This document shows, piece by piece, positions 8,784-17,488 of a stretch of DNA of 64,000 bases (positions are counted from its first letter, which is position 1; each line of letters begins with the position of its first letter). This DNA comes from JAHDHW01 sp963793295. Lineage in GTDB: Bacteria; Bacteroidota; Bacteroidia; Chitinophagales; Saprospiraceae. Location of the stretch: NCBI GenBank assembly GCA_963793295.1, contig CAWBZX010000024.1, positions 202,503 through 266,502 of the forward strand, written 5' to 3'. A program made the translations under genes and the position numbers. The notes under the pieces were generated by a model, which made no database searches, had not been told where the DNA came from, and saw only the letters and a list, made by a program, of their open reading frames with translations.

Positions 8784-10790
8784 ATGAAATTGTTTTATAA
8801 AGGAATGTTTCCGTTAATTTTGATTCCAATTATATTAAATTCTTGCTTCTTGGAAAATGAAAAATTAAAGGCATTGTCGAAATTACCGGTGTATGCTGGA
8901 AATGATCTTGGGTTGACTTATACGCCCGAGAAATCAAGATTTCGGGTTTGGAGCCCGAATGCTGATATGATGGTGGTCAACTTTTATGAGGATGATCTGG
9001 ATAGTGAATCTTACCTCGTTGAAAGTATGGAACGAGATAGCCAGGGAACCTGGTTACTGGAAATAAAAGGTGATTTGGAAGGCAAATATTATGCTTTTCA
9101 AACTTTTATAAACGAAGGGTGGTCTTCTCCAGTTCCTGACCCTTATGCAAAAGCAGTTGGCAGAAATGGAAAGCGAGCCATGGTCATCGATCTGAAAAAA
9201 ACAAATCCTGATGGCTGGGAGAATGATAAAAAACCTCCTCTTAAAAATCCAACGGACATCATTATTTATGAATTACACGTTCGCGATTTGTCCATCGCCG
9301 AGAATTCCGGAATTCAGCAAAAAGGAAAATTCCTTGGTTTGACGGAGCTTGGAACACTCAATTCGGATAGTTTGGCGACTGGGTTAGATCATATCAAAGA
9401 ATTAGGCGTCACGCATATACACTTATTACCTGCTTTTGACTTCCTGTCGATCGATGAAAACAACATGAAGGACCCTCAATTCAATTGGGGCTATGATCCA
9501 CAAAATTATAATATCCCGGAGGGAAGTTATGCTACAAATTCTTCAGATGGCAGCATCCGAATTCGTGAGTTTAAACAACTGGTGAAAACGCTTCACGAAA
9601 ATGGTTTGCGCGTAATAATGGATGTTGTTTATAATCATACAGGCGTTACAGTAGAATCAAATTTTAATCAGATTTTTCCAGAATATTATTACCGGATGAC
9701 TCCTAATGGCGGATTTTCAGATGCATCAGCCTGTGGAAATGAGACCGCTTCTGAAAAGCCAATGATGCGGAAGTTTATGATTGAATCCACAAAGTATTGG
9801 GCGGAGGAGTATCATATCGATGGCTTTCGTTTTGACCTGATGGGTATTCATGATATCGAGACCATGAACCAGATCAGTATGTCTTTGCTTACTGTTGATT
9901 CCACTATTTTTATTTACGGTGAAGGCTGGACGGCAGGGAATAGTCCGCTGGAAGAAAAGAGGAGAGCCTTGAAAAAATATACCTACCAATTGAAAAATGT
10001 CGCTGCTTTTAGTGATGATATGCGTGATGGAGTCAAAGGGCATGTTTTTACCCCTGAGGATCGAGGATTTGCAAGTGGAAAGACTGGTTTGAAGGAAAGT
10101 GTCAAATTTGGTATTATCGCAGCAACTGAGCATCCTCAGATTGATTATGAAGCCATTAATTATTCTAAATGGGCCTGGGCAAACGAACCCTCTCAATGCA
10201 TCAATTATGTCAGTTGCCATGATAATCACACTCTTTATGATCGATTGGTAAATTCTAACCCGGATGAAATCGAAAAGGAATTAATCAAAATGCACAAGTT
10301 GGCAAATACGATTATTTTGACGTCACAGGGTGTTCCCTTTTTACATGCCGGCGTAGAAATACTTCGTACAAAAAACGGTATTGAAAATTCTTTTATGTCA
10401 CCTGATTCGATCAATCAACTGGATTGGTCGCGAAAAACCCGATATAAAGAAGTATTCGATTATTATAAAAAATTAATTGAATTGCGAAAAAACCATCCAG
10501 CCTTTAGAATGCCATCCAAGGAAATGATTCAGAAGCATTTAACATTTATTGAAGTGCCAGACTCTAATCTTATTGCTTACCAAATCAGTGAAAACGCAAA
10601 TGGAGATCAATGGAAAAATATCATCGTTTATTTTAATGGTAATAAAGATTCAAAAACAATTGAATTGCCGAAAAGCAATTGGAAAATAGTTGTTCAAGAT
10701 GGGATTATCGATGAAAATGGATTAGGTCAAATTCAAGGCGGTTCATATGAAATTGAAGGTAGGTCCGCTTTAATTTTAACTGGAGATTAA
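8784..10790 (+). CDS. pulA: Type I pullulanase, lipoprotein (GH13, alpha-1,6-glucan debranching)
   Basis: The product has 668 residues. A lipobox (ILNSC) puts the lipidated cysteine at residue 21, so the enzyme is membrane-anchored. A CBM48-like N-domain follows (about 40-140; 'RFRVWSPNAD'). The GH13 barrel holds IYELHVRDLS (161-170), the pullulanase signature NWGYDP (234-239), 'DVVYNHTG' (280-287), the nucleophile Asp351 in GFRFDLMG, the acid/base Glu380 in GEGW, and Asp480 in SCHDNH. All three catalytic carboxylates are present. Pullulanases cut alpha-1,6 links in pullulan, starch or glycogen fragments. No SusC/SusD pair or other amylase gene is beside it, so it is a lone debranching lipoprotein rather than part of a starch locus. 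Confidence 0.9.
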   Translation: MKLFYKGMFPLILIPIILNSCFLENEKLKALSKLPVYAGNDLGLTYTPEKSRFRVWSPNADMMVVNFYEDDLDSESYLVESMERDSQGTWLLEIKGDLEGKYYAFQTFINEGWSSPVPDPYAKAVGRNGKRAMVIDLKKTNPDGWENDKKPPLKNPTDIIIYELHVRDLSIAENSGIQQKGKFLGLTELGTLNSDSLATGLDHIKELGVTHIHLLPAFDFLSIDENNMKDPQFNWGYDPQNYNIPEGSYATNSSDGSIRIREFKQLVKTLHENGLRVIMDVVYNHTGVTVESNFNQIFPEYYYRMTPNGGFSDASACGNETASEKPMMRKFMIESTKYWAEEYHIDGFRFDLMGIHDIETMNQISMSLLTVDSTIFIYGEGWTAGNSPLEEKRRALKKYTYQLKNVAAFSDDMRDGVKGHVFTPEDRGFASGKTGLKESVKFGIIAATEHPQIDYEAINYSKWAWANEPSQCINYVSCHDNHTLYDRLVNSNPDEIEKELIKMHKLANTIILTSQGVPFLHAGVEILRTKNGIENSFMSPDSINQLDWSRKTRYKEVFDYYKKLIELRKNHPAFRMPSKEMIQKHLTFIEVPDSNLIAYQISENANGDQWKNIIVYFNGNKDSKTIELPKSNWKIVVQDGIIDENGLGQIQGGSYEIEGRSALILTGD

Positions 10791-10900
10791 TTATTAAAAC
10801 AAAAATTAGTAAAAAATTTGTACTTAAAACAAAAATTGTTATTTTTGAAACAAAATGACTCATGTTCTTTTTTTATTTAAACATAAAATCCATAAGTACA

Positions 10901-11065
10901 ATGACTTATCTAAAAAAAATTACTGAGTGTCACAAAATGGTTGAAGAAGGTCAAATGCTTGAAGCATTTGAAAATTTTTATCACAATGATGTTGTTATGG
11001 TTGAAGCTACCGGCGAAGTTCGAAAAGGCAAAGATTCAATGGAGCATTTTAAAAATAATGTTTAA
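10901..11065 (+). pseudogene. Truncated SnoaL-like (NTF2-fold) protein
   Basis: The frame from ATG 10901 gives 54 residues: MTYLKKITECHKMVEEGQ, then 'EAFENFYHNDVVMVEATGE', 'RKGKDSMEHFKNNV' and a stop. This matches the first half of the short SnoaL-like proteins common in Bacteroidota (about 115-120 residues, from memory). The second half, which carries most of the cone-shaped sheet, is missing, and the next gene begins 18 bases after the stop. No other frame restores it, so a 3' deletion is likelier than a frameshift. An ATG-like upstream extension at 10862 adds a hydrophobic, unconvincing N-terminus. Probably non-functional. Confidence 0.6.
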
Positions 11066-11083
11066 TCCTTTCAAATAGGTGTC

Positions 11084-11410
11084 ATGGAAAAAGAAGAATC
11101 ATTATATCAGGTGATAGGCGATAAATTAATTAAAAAGCATAATGGTGTTGCCCACGGTAAGATGATGTCTTCACCTGGATTGAAATACAAAAAGAAAGTT
11201 TTTGCTTTCTATTACAACCATGAAATGACTTTCCGGCTAGGGAAAGATTTTAATTTAACTGCCTTGGGAATTGATAAATACAGCCTCCTTAGCCCTTTCA
11301 AAAATAAGCCACCACTTGCAGCATGGTTCAATATTCCTTACGAATATCAAAATCAATGGGAAGAACTGGCAGAAGTCGCATTGAATAAATTGAAAACCGA
11401 AATTGGATAA
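11084..11410 (+). CDS. Small TfoX/MmcQ-like protein of unknown function
   Basis: The product has 108 residues, with no signal peptide or membrane segment. The pattern GKMMSSPGLKYKKKVFAF, then 'HEMTFRLGKDF', 'SPFKNKPPLAAWFNIP' and a C-terminal amphipathic helix (WEELAEVALNKLK) resembles small soluble proteins with the TfoX N-terminal / YjbR-like fold. It appears complete in length. It follows the truncated SnoaL-like gene by 18 bases and was perhaps cotranscribed with it. Role unknown. Confidence 0.55.
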   Translation: MEKEESLYQVIGDKLIKKHNGVAHGKMMSSPGLKYKKKVFAFYYNHEMTFRLGKDFNLTALGIDKYSLLSPFKNKPPLAAWFNIPYEYQNQWEELAEVALNKLKTEIG

Positions 11411-11777
11411 TTTCAGTTGGACTCAAAATTATTCGCAATTTGAATTAAGAATTGATGTTACGCAGAGCGATTAATAATTTCGGGACTGTTCCTTTGAAAG
11501 CACCGATGTAATTTCATGTATTAATTTCTCAAAATTGAGAAGGAGTGGCTCGACAAAATACGTGGGTGCGGGTGCCAGTTTTGAGTTGAGCCTTTATTTT
11601 GTCTAGATTTTTTTGCTTCGTTTTTTTCATCAATGGAAAAAATGAAGGCGCCGCAGGTAAATGCCAAAAGTAGGCTGCTTTAAACTTTTTTATTCGCAAC
11701 TTTTAAGAAAATCTCTATAATATTTAATACAATTGAGTAACACCAGTTAATTAAACAATTTTGAAAGGATGCTAAAA
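11411..11777. other. Intergenic region with a compositionally distinct block
   Basis: No supported gene. The stretch about 11520-11665 is richer in G/C than its surroundings (for example GTGGGTGCGGGTGCC, GGCGCCGCAGG). It contains a 33-codon minus-strand frame (11529-11630) with a basic N-terminus (MKKTKQKNLDKIKA). It may be a copy of a dispersed repeat or a gene remnant; only one copy is seen here. Confidence 0.3.
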
Positions 11778-12215
11778 ATGGATAACAAACAAACATCAGA
11801 AAAAAAGATATTGATTAATTGTGATGTGAAGACCTTATGGTCGGTTCTTACTGAATCAAAATATACCAAAGTGTACATGTTTAATTGTACCGTGAGTTCG
11901 GATTGGAAAATCGGAAACCCAATAATTTGGGAAGGAAATTACCAAGGATATCAAGCTTACCAAAAAGGGGAGATTTTGGATATCAAGCCTTTTGAATTAA
12001 TAAAATACTCCACTTTCGATCCAAATTTCGGACTTGAAGACAAACCAGAAAATTACATTCATATTAGCTACCTACTGAAAGGAAATGGGAACGAAACCGA
12101 ATTAACTATTATTAATGAAACTTTTGATGGCAACTCGGAAAGGATGAATCATATCAATCAAGGTTGGGAAATGGTGGTTTCCAATATAAAAGAGGTAGCT
12201 GAAGGACTAAATTGA
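11778..12215 (+). CDS. SRPBCC / AHSA1-like ligand-binding-fold protein
   Basis: The product has 145 residues from ATG 11778. An ATG at 11769 is also in frame, but the only Shine-Dalgarno-like run (GAAAGG, 11763-11768) would touch it, while it sits 9 bases from 11778, so the later start is preferred. The pattern 'LINCDVKTLWSVLT', 'IGNPIIWEG', 'GEILDIKPFELIKYS', 'ISYLLKGNGNETELTI' and the C-terminal long helix 'GWEMVVSNIKEVAEGL' is that of AHSA1/START-type proteins (Activator of Hsp90 ATPase homologue 1-like). These bind small ligands or act as stress proteins; the ligand is unknown. Its stop is 23 bases from the convergent radical SAM gene. Confidence 0.75.
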   Translation: MDNKQTSEKKILINCDVKTLWSVLTESKYTKVYMFNCTVSSDWKIGNPIIWEGNYQGYQAYQKGEILDIKPFELIKYSTFDPNFGLEDKPENYIHISYLLKGNGNETELTIINETFDGNSERMNHINQGWEMVVSNIKEVAEGLN

Positions 12216-12238
12216 AAATGCTTGTCAATATTAATCAT

Positions 12239-13297
12239 TCAATGAAATAACTTCAACTGAGGTTTTTTATAGTGCTGATGCAAATCTAAATTATAGGGTG
12301 GGGTAGAACGATCAGCAAAATATTTCTTTTTGGCGAGTTTGACCTGGCTACTAATAATTTTTGCAATATTTCCTTCACCACTCATTCTTTTTCCAAATCG
12401 ACTATCTCCCAGTTTACCATCGTGGCAAGATTTAATTTTATTAATAATCTTACTGGCTCGATCAGGATAATTTTTTAGTAACCAATCTTCAAATATTAAA
12501 GCTACATCTCCGTTCAAGCGCACCAAAGTTGATCCAATAGATAAGGCACCGCGATCGGCTACTTCAGCTGCTATTCCTAAGATCTCGTGTTCGTTTAAGC
12601 CAGGAATAATTGGAGCGATCATCACACTGACCGGAATACCTGCCTTTGACAATTGTTCAACAGTATTGAGGCGGCTTATTGTGCTTGACGTGCGTGGCTC
12701 CATAAACTGGCGCAACTTATCGTCCAGTGTTGTAATTGAAATAACAACATGAACGAGATCGTGCTCACTAAGTTTTTTTAGAATATCCAGATCTCTTGAA
12801 ATCAAACTATTTTTGGTAATTATTCCAACAGGATGACGATATTTCCAAAAAACTTCTAAAACGGACCGGGTAATTTTTATTTCTATTTCGGCAGGTTGAT
12901 AACAATCCGTATTACCAGAAAGCATAATCGGTGCTGCCTTCCATTTAGGAGATTTTAATTTATTTTCCAACAAATGAGCTGCGTTCTTCTTGTAAAGAAT
13001 CTTTTGCTCAAAATCCAACCCGGCACTATATCCCCAATAAGGATGGGTATTTCGTGCATAACAATAAACACAGCCATGCTCACATCCTTGATAAGGATTC
13101 ATGGAGTATTCGAGTGGGATGTCAGGACTATCCACTTTATTCAATATCGTTTTCGGATGGACTTCAATAAATTTAGTCTTTATCTGAGTTTCATCTTCTT
13201 CTAATTCATGCCTTGGATTATCATCTGTGATAAATTTATCAAAGCGGCTGGAAGGGTTTATCTGCGCTCCTCGGCCTTTAAGATATTTGTCTGACAT
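12239..13297 (-). CDS. PA0069-family radical SAM protein
   Basis: The product has 352 residues. The 4Fe-4S/SAM motif is CEHGCVYC (Cys72, Cys76, Cys79), preceded by 'SMNPYQG' and followed by 'YARNTHPYWGYSAGLDFE', which is the signature of the PA0069/Rv2578c family (relatives of spore photoproduct lyase-like radical SAM proteins). Further family motifs are 'SGNTDCYQPAE', 'GIITKNSLISRDLDIL', 'SITTLDDKLRQFMEPR' and 'MIAPIIPGLNEHE'. The N-terminal 'GRGAQINPSSRF' is also typical. The substrate of this family is not established as far as I know. No obvious partner gene is adjacent. Confidence 0.88.
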   Translation of the reverse strand: MSDKYLKGRGAQINPSSRFDKFITDDNPRHELEEDETQIKTKFIEVHPKTILNKVDSPDIPLEYSMNPYQGCEHGCVYCYARNTHPYWGYSAGLDFEQKILYKKNAAHLLENKLKSPKWKAAPIMLSGNTDCYQPAEIEIKITRSVLEVFWKYRHPVGIITKNSLISRDLDILKKLSEHDLVHVVISITTLDDKLRQFMEPRTSSTISRLNTVEQLSKAGIPVSVMIAPIIPGLNEHEILGIAAEVADRGALSIGSTLVRLNGDVALIFEDWLLKNYPDRASKIINKIKSCHDGKLGDSRFGKRMSGEGNIAKIISSQVKLAKKKYFADRSTPPYNLDLHQHYKKPQLKLFH

Positions 13298-13460
13298 AAT
13301 GTTGCGTTCTAATGAATATTGAAAGCAAGATAAGTGTTTTTAATTTTCAAAACAATTAATTTGTTTTAATTTCAAAATTAAACAAAAAATGTTTATTGCC
13401 TCGATTCTGATCATTGTTCCAGGATAGAAATTCTAAGCAACTCAGTAAAAATGCTTTTAT

Positions 13461-13468
13461 TATATTTG
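13461..13468 (+). promoter_or_regulatory. -7 box TATATTTG upstream of the sensor kinase
   Basis: Exact TAnnTTTG match, 38 bases before the GTG start of the sensor kinase. No clear TTTG is found 19 bases upstream, so this is only a half-supported promoter. Confidence 0.35.
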
Positions 13469-13505
13469 GAATTTATAACCAACCCTTAATTCAATTAACA
13501 TCAAA

Positions 13506-16500
13506 GTGAAGTGCTATTTTAAAATATTAGTGATCATTATCATTGCTTTAAAATGCCATTTGCTTTTTGCTCAGCAGAACAATTTTGTTAATTTTTCGGT
13601 AGCTGATGGTTTAGCCCAATCCCAGGTTTATTGTATGGTTGAGGATCACCACGGTTACCTTTGGATGGGAACGCAGGGAGGTGGATTAAGCCGGTTTGAC
13701 GGGACTGAATTTAAGTCATTCACTTTACAGGATGGATTAGCTAACAATTATATCGAAGCACTTTTTGTGGACAGTGCGACACTTTGGATTGGAACCCGAA
13801 ACGGTTTAACGATCTATGACGGTTTAAAATTTAAAAGCTATTTCCCGGAAAATGATCAACAACTCGCTGTTACTTCTTTTTATCAGACAGAGGAAGGGGA
13901 AATGCTTATTGGAACAAGCAAAGGCGTTTATGTTTTTGATGGAAAATCGTTTATCAAAACGGAAGAATTAAAGAGACTCAGAAGTGCGTACATTACCGGA
14001 TTTTTAAAGGATAAAAATGGTACTCTGTGGGTAACCAGTAAAATTGGAATTTTAAGAGTTTCGCCAAATGAAACCCAATTTTATAATCAAAACCAATCTT
14101 TAAATAATGAAGAAGTAACAAGTTGTACCAAAGATGAAAACGGAAATATTTGGTTTGGAACGTTTGGAGGAGTTGCCGTATGGGATGGAGACAGTTTTCA
14201 AAATATTGATCGATCAGATGGTTTGAGCAGTGATTATATTTTGAAAGTTTTTACAGATAATAAGGGCAAGATTTGGATTGGAACCCAGGATGCAGGCATT
14301 TCGATCTGGAATCCAAGGGACAGCACTTTCAGTTATTTAAACGATACAACGGGCTTAAGTAATAATCATGTTCGGTCTATCCTGCAGGATAGTTGGGGGG
14401 ACATTTGGATCGGAACTTCTGGAGGAGGGATTTGCAAATACTTTGGCCAGCAATTTTTACATTATTATATCAGTGATAATCCAGCGGATAACTTTGTTTA
14501 TGCTGTTAGTCAGGATACTTTTGGTGGTTTATGGTTTTCGACTTCCGATGATGGAGTAGCCAGAATGGATACTTTAGGTATTCAATATTTTGGAAAGGAT
14601 GAAGGATTTGTCAATTTAAAATCTAAAGCAATTTTTTGCGATAGCAAAGGGAGGGTTTGGTTTGGGACAAATGGTAATGGAGTAGCCTGGTTTGATGGAC
14701 AGCACTTTCATTTTTTAAATAAAGAAGGTGTTCCCATTGGAAACTGGACACGTAATTTTATTGAAGATAATGATGGAAATATTTGGGCAGCTAGTGCTTC
14801 TGATGGAATTTTTAAAATCACTCTTCGTGATTCTGTTATTTCAGATCTCCGGCGTATTGAATTTGACACACTTACCATTGGGGATTCTTTATTGATTCAA
14901 ACCGACACAATTATTAAGGATACCACTATCACCCTTTTTGAATCAACTCAGTTTTCAAAACAAAATCTTCTTCCTTCTAATAAAATAAATGCGCTTTATC
15001 TGGATAATGAAAACAAGTTGTGGTGGGCAAGTGCGGATCGAGGAATTGGCTATTTGATTGATGAAAAAAAAGTAATCAATTTTAGTCGTACTGATGGCCT
15101 TCCAACGAATAATATAAAGTGTATTTTAGGAGATAGCCTCGGGAATATTTGGATCGGAACAGCCGGGTATGGAATCGCTAGAATTAAGGAAAGTGCTGAT
15201 AGTGTTGAAGTTAAAGTGTTTAGTGAAAGTGATGGATTAATCAGTGGAAATGTTTATTTGATGTCTTTTGATCGGCAAGGAAATCTTTGGATTGGTTGTG
15301 GACGAGGCGTTGATCAAGCTACTTTTGATGCGGAACAGAATTTAAAAGAAGTAAATCATTTTGGTCAGTCTGAAGGCTTTTATGGCATTGAAACTTGTCA
15401 AAACGCCGTTTTTCAAGATGCAGAAAATAATCTGTGGTTTGGAACCATCAACGGAATAACAAAATATGTTCCGGGAAGTGAAAAAATAAATAATATACCT
15501 CCAATTTTACATTTTACCGAGATTAACCTGTTTTACGAATCCTTGAAAAATACACCTTTTGGAGACTGGTTGACTACAGAAAATACTTTAAAGCCTGGAT
15601 TAGAATTACCTTACAAACAAAACCATTTGGGATTTGAATTTTTTGGTGTCAATCTTTCCAATCCTAAAAAAGTACAATATCAGTGGCAATTGGAAGGGCT
15701 CGAAAAGGAATGGTCTCCTTTGTCTTTCAACAACAAGGTTTCTTATCCTAATCTAGCTCCCGGAAACTACACTTTTAAAGTCAGGGCTTTCAACGAAGAC
15801 CTGGTTGGAAATGAACAACCACTCAGTTTAAGCTTTAACATTTTACCTCCATTCTGGCAGCGATGGTGGTTTATTATTGGTGCAATATTATTTGGAATTT
15901 CAATGATTACTTTGATTTTTAAAATACGGGTAAATCAAATTCGCAGTAAAGCAAAAGTGAAACAAGACCAGTTAGAAATGGAGAATTCTTTACTACAATT
16001 AGAACAGAAAGCGCTTCAATTGCAAATGAACCCGCATTTTATTTTCAATGCGTTGAATACTGTCCAAAGTTTGTTTTTAAGTAATGATCCTGCTTCAGCC
16101 AGGTTATTGATTTCTAAGTTTGCAAAATTGATGCGTGCGATTTTATTACATTCCAGAGAGACCTCAATTCCACTTAAAGAAGAAGTAGAAATGTTAGAAA
16201 ATTATCTTTCCATCGAACAACTCAGCCGTCCGAATAAATTTGAATATCAAATTAAAGTTGCTGAAGAACTAGATGTGGACGAGTTGATGATCCCACCAAT
16301 GATGATCCAACCTTTTGTTGAAAATGCAGTTAAACATGGCATAAATTATCTGAAGCATGGTGGAAAAATTGAAATAGCATTTTCGAAAAAAGATGATAAA
16401 TTAGTGTGTTCTATAATTGATAATGGGATTGGAAGAGCAGCTTCAACCCAAATTAATGCACAGAAAGCGAAAAACCATAAATCCACAGCACTGGCAGTTA

Positions 16501-16634
16501 CTAAAGAGAGATTAGATATTTTAAATAATGAAAACAATGATAATAAAAGCTTGGAAATTAAGGATTTAATAAACACTGATGGAAGTGCTGCTGGAACTGA
16601 AGTTCTAGTGAGAATGCCTTTTGAAGAATGGTGA
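13506..16634 (+). CDS. Two-component regulator propeller sensor histidine kinase (LytS/His_kinase type)
   Basis: The product has 1042 residues from a GTG start, chosen because it gives a full signal peptide (about residues 1-22, ending in LLFAQ). Residues about 25-670 form a periplasmic double propeller of Reg_prop repeats ('GYLWMGTQGGGLSRFDG', 'GNIWFGTFGGVAVWDG', 'GDIWIGTSGGGICKY', and so on). A Y_Y_Y domain follows (about 690-775; 'LEKEWSPLS', 'LAPGNYTFKVRAFN'). One membrane helix lies at about 788-810, then a short coiled coil. The kinase core has the H-box 'LQMNPHFIFNALNTV' (His844) and the N-box 'QPFVENAVKHG'. The LytS-type H-box and absence of a receiver domain fit with the downstream LytTR regulator as partner. 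The input ligand is unknown; such sensors often read carbohydrates. Confidence 0.92.
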   Translation: MKCYFKILVIIIIALKCHLLFAQQNNFVNFSVADGLAQSQVYCMVEDHHGYLWMGTQGGGLSRFDGTEFKSFTLQDGLANNYIEALFVDSATLWIGTRNGLTIYDGLKFKSYFPENDQQLAVTSFYQTEEGEMLIGTSKGVYVFDGKSFIKTEELKRLRSAYITGFLKDKNGTLWVTSKIGILRVSPNETQFYNQNQSLNNEEVTSCTKDENGNIWFGTFGGVAVWDGDSFQNIDRSDGLSSDYILKVFTDNKGKIWIGTQDAGISIWNPRDSTFSYLNDTTGLSNNHVRSILQDSWGDIWIGTSGGGICKYFGQQFLHYYISDNPADNFVYAVSQDTFGGLWFSTSDDGVARMDTLGIQYFGKDEGFVNLKSKAIFCDSKGRVWFGTNGNGVAWFDGQHFHFLNKEGVPIGNWTRNFIEDNDGNIWAASASDGIFKITLRDSVISDLRRIEFDTLTIGDSLLIQTDTIIKDTTITLFESTQFSKQNLLPSNKINALYLDNENKLWWASADRGIGYLIDEKKVINFSRTDGLPTNNIKCILGDSLGNIWIGTAGYGIARIKESADSVEVKVFSESDGLISGNVYLMSFDRQGNLWIGCGRGVDQATFDAEQNLKEVNHFGQSEGFYGIETCQNAVFQDAENNLWFGTINGITKYVPGSEKINNIPPILHFTEINLFYESLKNTPFGDWLTTENTLKPGLELPYKQNHLGFEFFGVNLSNPKKVQYQWQLEGLEKEWSPLSFNNKVSYPNLAPGNYTFKVRAFNEDLVGNEQPLSLSFNILPPFWQRWWFIIGAILFGISMITLIFKIRVNQIRSKAKVKQDQLEMENSLLQLEQKALQLQMNPHFIFNALNTVQSLFLSNDPASARLLISKFAKLMRAILLHSRETSIPLKEEVEMLENYLSIEQLSRPNKFEYQIKVAEELDVDELMIPPMMIQPFVENAVKHGINYLKHGGKIEIAFSKKDDKLVCSIIDNGIGRAASTQINAQKAKNHKSTALAVTKERLDILNNENNDNKSLEIKDLINTDGSAAGTEVLVRMPFEEW

Positions 16635-16640
16635 ATTGGA

Positions 16641-16734
16641 AGTCGGAAGTCGGAAAGTTAGAACCAAATAGCCAAATAACCAAACAGCCAAATAACCATA
16701 TTACCAAATAACCATATTACCAAATAACCAATCA
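16641..16734 (+). repeat. Composite short tandem repeat between kinase and regulator genes
   Basis: Right after the kinase stop come heptamers (AGTCGGA at 16641 and 16648, then a diverged AAGTTAG). From 16663 to 16734 there are nine octamers on the theme RCCAAATA (ACCAAATA, GCCAAATA, ACCAAACA, GCCAAATA, ACCATATT, ACCAAATA, ACCATATT, ACCAAATA, ACCAATCA). The array ends 6 bases before the ATG of the response regulator, so it occupies the place where a ribosome binding site would be. Confidence 0.85.
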
Positions 16735-16740
16735 CCTCAC

Positions 16741-17481
16741 ATGATCAAAGCAATATTAATAGACGATATTCCACAGGCGCTGGAACTCCTGCGTAAAGAT
16801 TTAGCAGATCACTGCCCTGATATTGAAATTATCGGTGAAGCTAAAAGTGTGGTTGAAGGAGCTAAGTTATTGCGTAGCAAAAAACCAGATGTTGTATTTC
16901 TTGATATTGAATTGCAGGATGGGAGTGGCTTTGATATTTTAGAAATTTTGGGAGATATTTCATTTAAGATCATTTTTACAACGGCTTCAGATGCACATGC
17001 GATAAAAGCTTTTCGTTTTTCGGCTATTGATTATTTACTTAAGCCCATTGATCCGGAAGAGCTAAAAGAAGCAGTGAATAAACTAAAGCAAAACATTCCA
17101 AATTCAAAGGAACGTATTGACCTGTTATTAGATAATGTAAAAAATAGAAAAGGGCTAAAGAAGCTAGCCTTGCACACTTTAGATAAAATCCAGGTAGCTG
17201 AAATCGCTGAAATAGTTCGTTGCGAATCCAGTGGAAATTACACTACTTTTTATTTCACTGATGGGAAAAATTTACTCGTTACCAAAACGCTGAAAGAGTT
17301 TGATAAAATGTTGAAAGAACATCAGTTTGTCAGAGTCCATCAATCGCATTTGATCAACGCAAATCATATCCGGGAGTATGTTAAATCCGAAGGCGGATAT
17401 CTTGTCATGAAAGATGGAACACATGTACCTGTTTCCATCCGAAAAAAGCCAGCAGTGATTAAAATGTTGGGCGGATTATAG
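16741..17481 (+). CDS. LytTR-family response regulator
   Basis: The product has 246 residues. The receiver domain (1-120) has the acidic pocket Asp9/Asp10, the phospho-acceptor Asp55 in VVFLDIELQDGSG, Thr81 in FTTAS and Lys101 in LLKPID. The LytTR DNA-binding domain (about 145-243) shows 'IVRCESSGNYTTFYF', 'LLVTKTLKEFDKML', 'FVRVHQSHLIN' and 'GGYLVMKDGTHVPVS'. It is the evident partner of the upstream propeller kinase, from which it is separated by a 106-base spacer made of tandem repeats. Its stop is 8 bases from the convergent lipoprotein gene. Target genes are not shown by the sequence. Confidence 0.92.
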   Translation: MIKAILIDDIPQALELLRKDLADHCPDIEIIGEAKSVVEGAKLLRSKKPDVVFLDIELQDGSGFDILEILGDISFKIIFTTASDAHAIKAFRFSAIDYLLKPIDPEELKEAVNKLKQNIPNSKERIDLLLDNVKNRKGLKKLALHTLDKIQVAEIAEIVRCESSGNYTTFYFTDGKNLLVTKTLKEFDKMLKEHQFVRVHQSHLINANHIREYVKSEGGYLVMKDGTHVPVSIRKKPAVIKMLGGL

Positions 17482-17488
17482 TGCAACT

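Noticed and set aside
9726..10229. 167-codon minus-strand frame inside the pullulanase gene
   Set aside because: Antisense shadow; the sense frame has all catalytic motifs.
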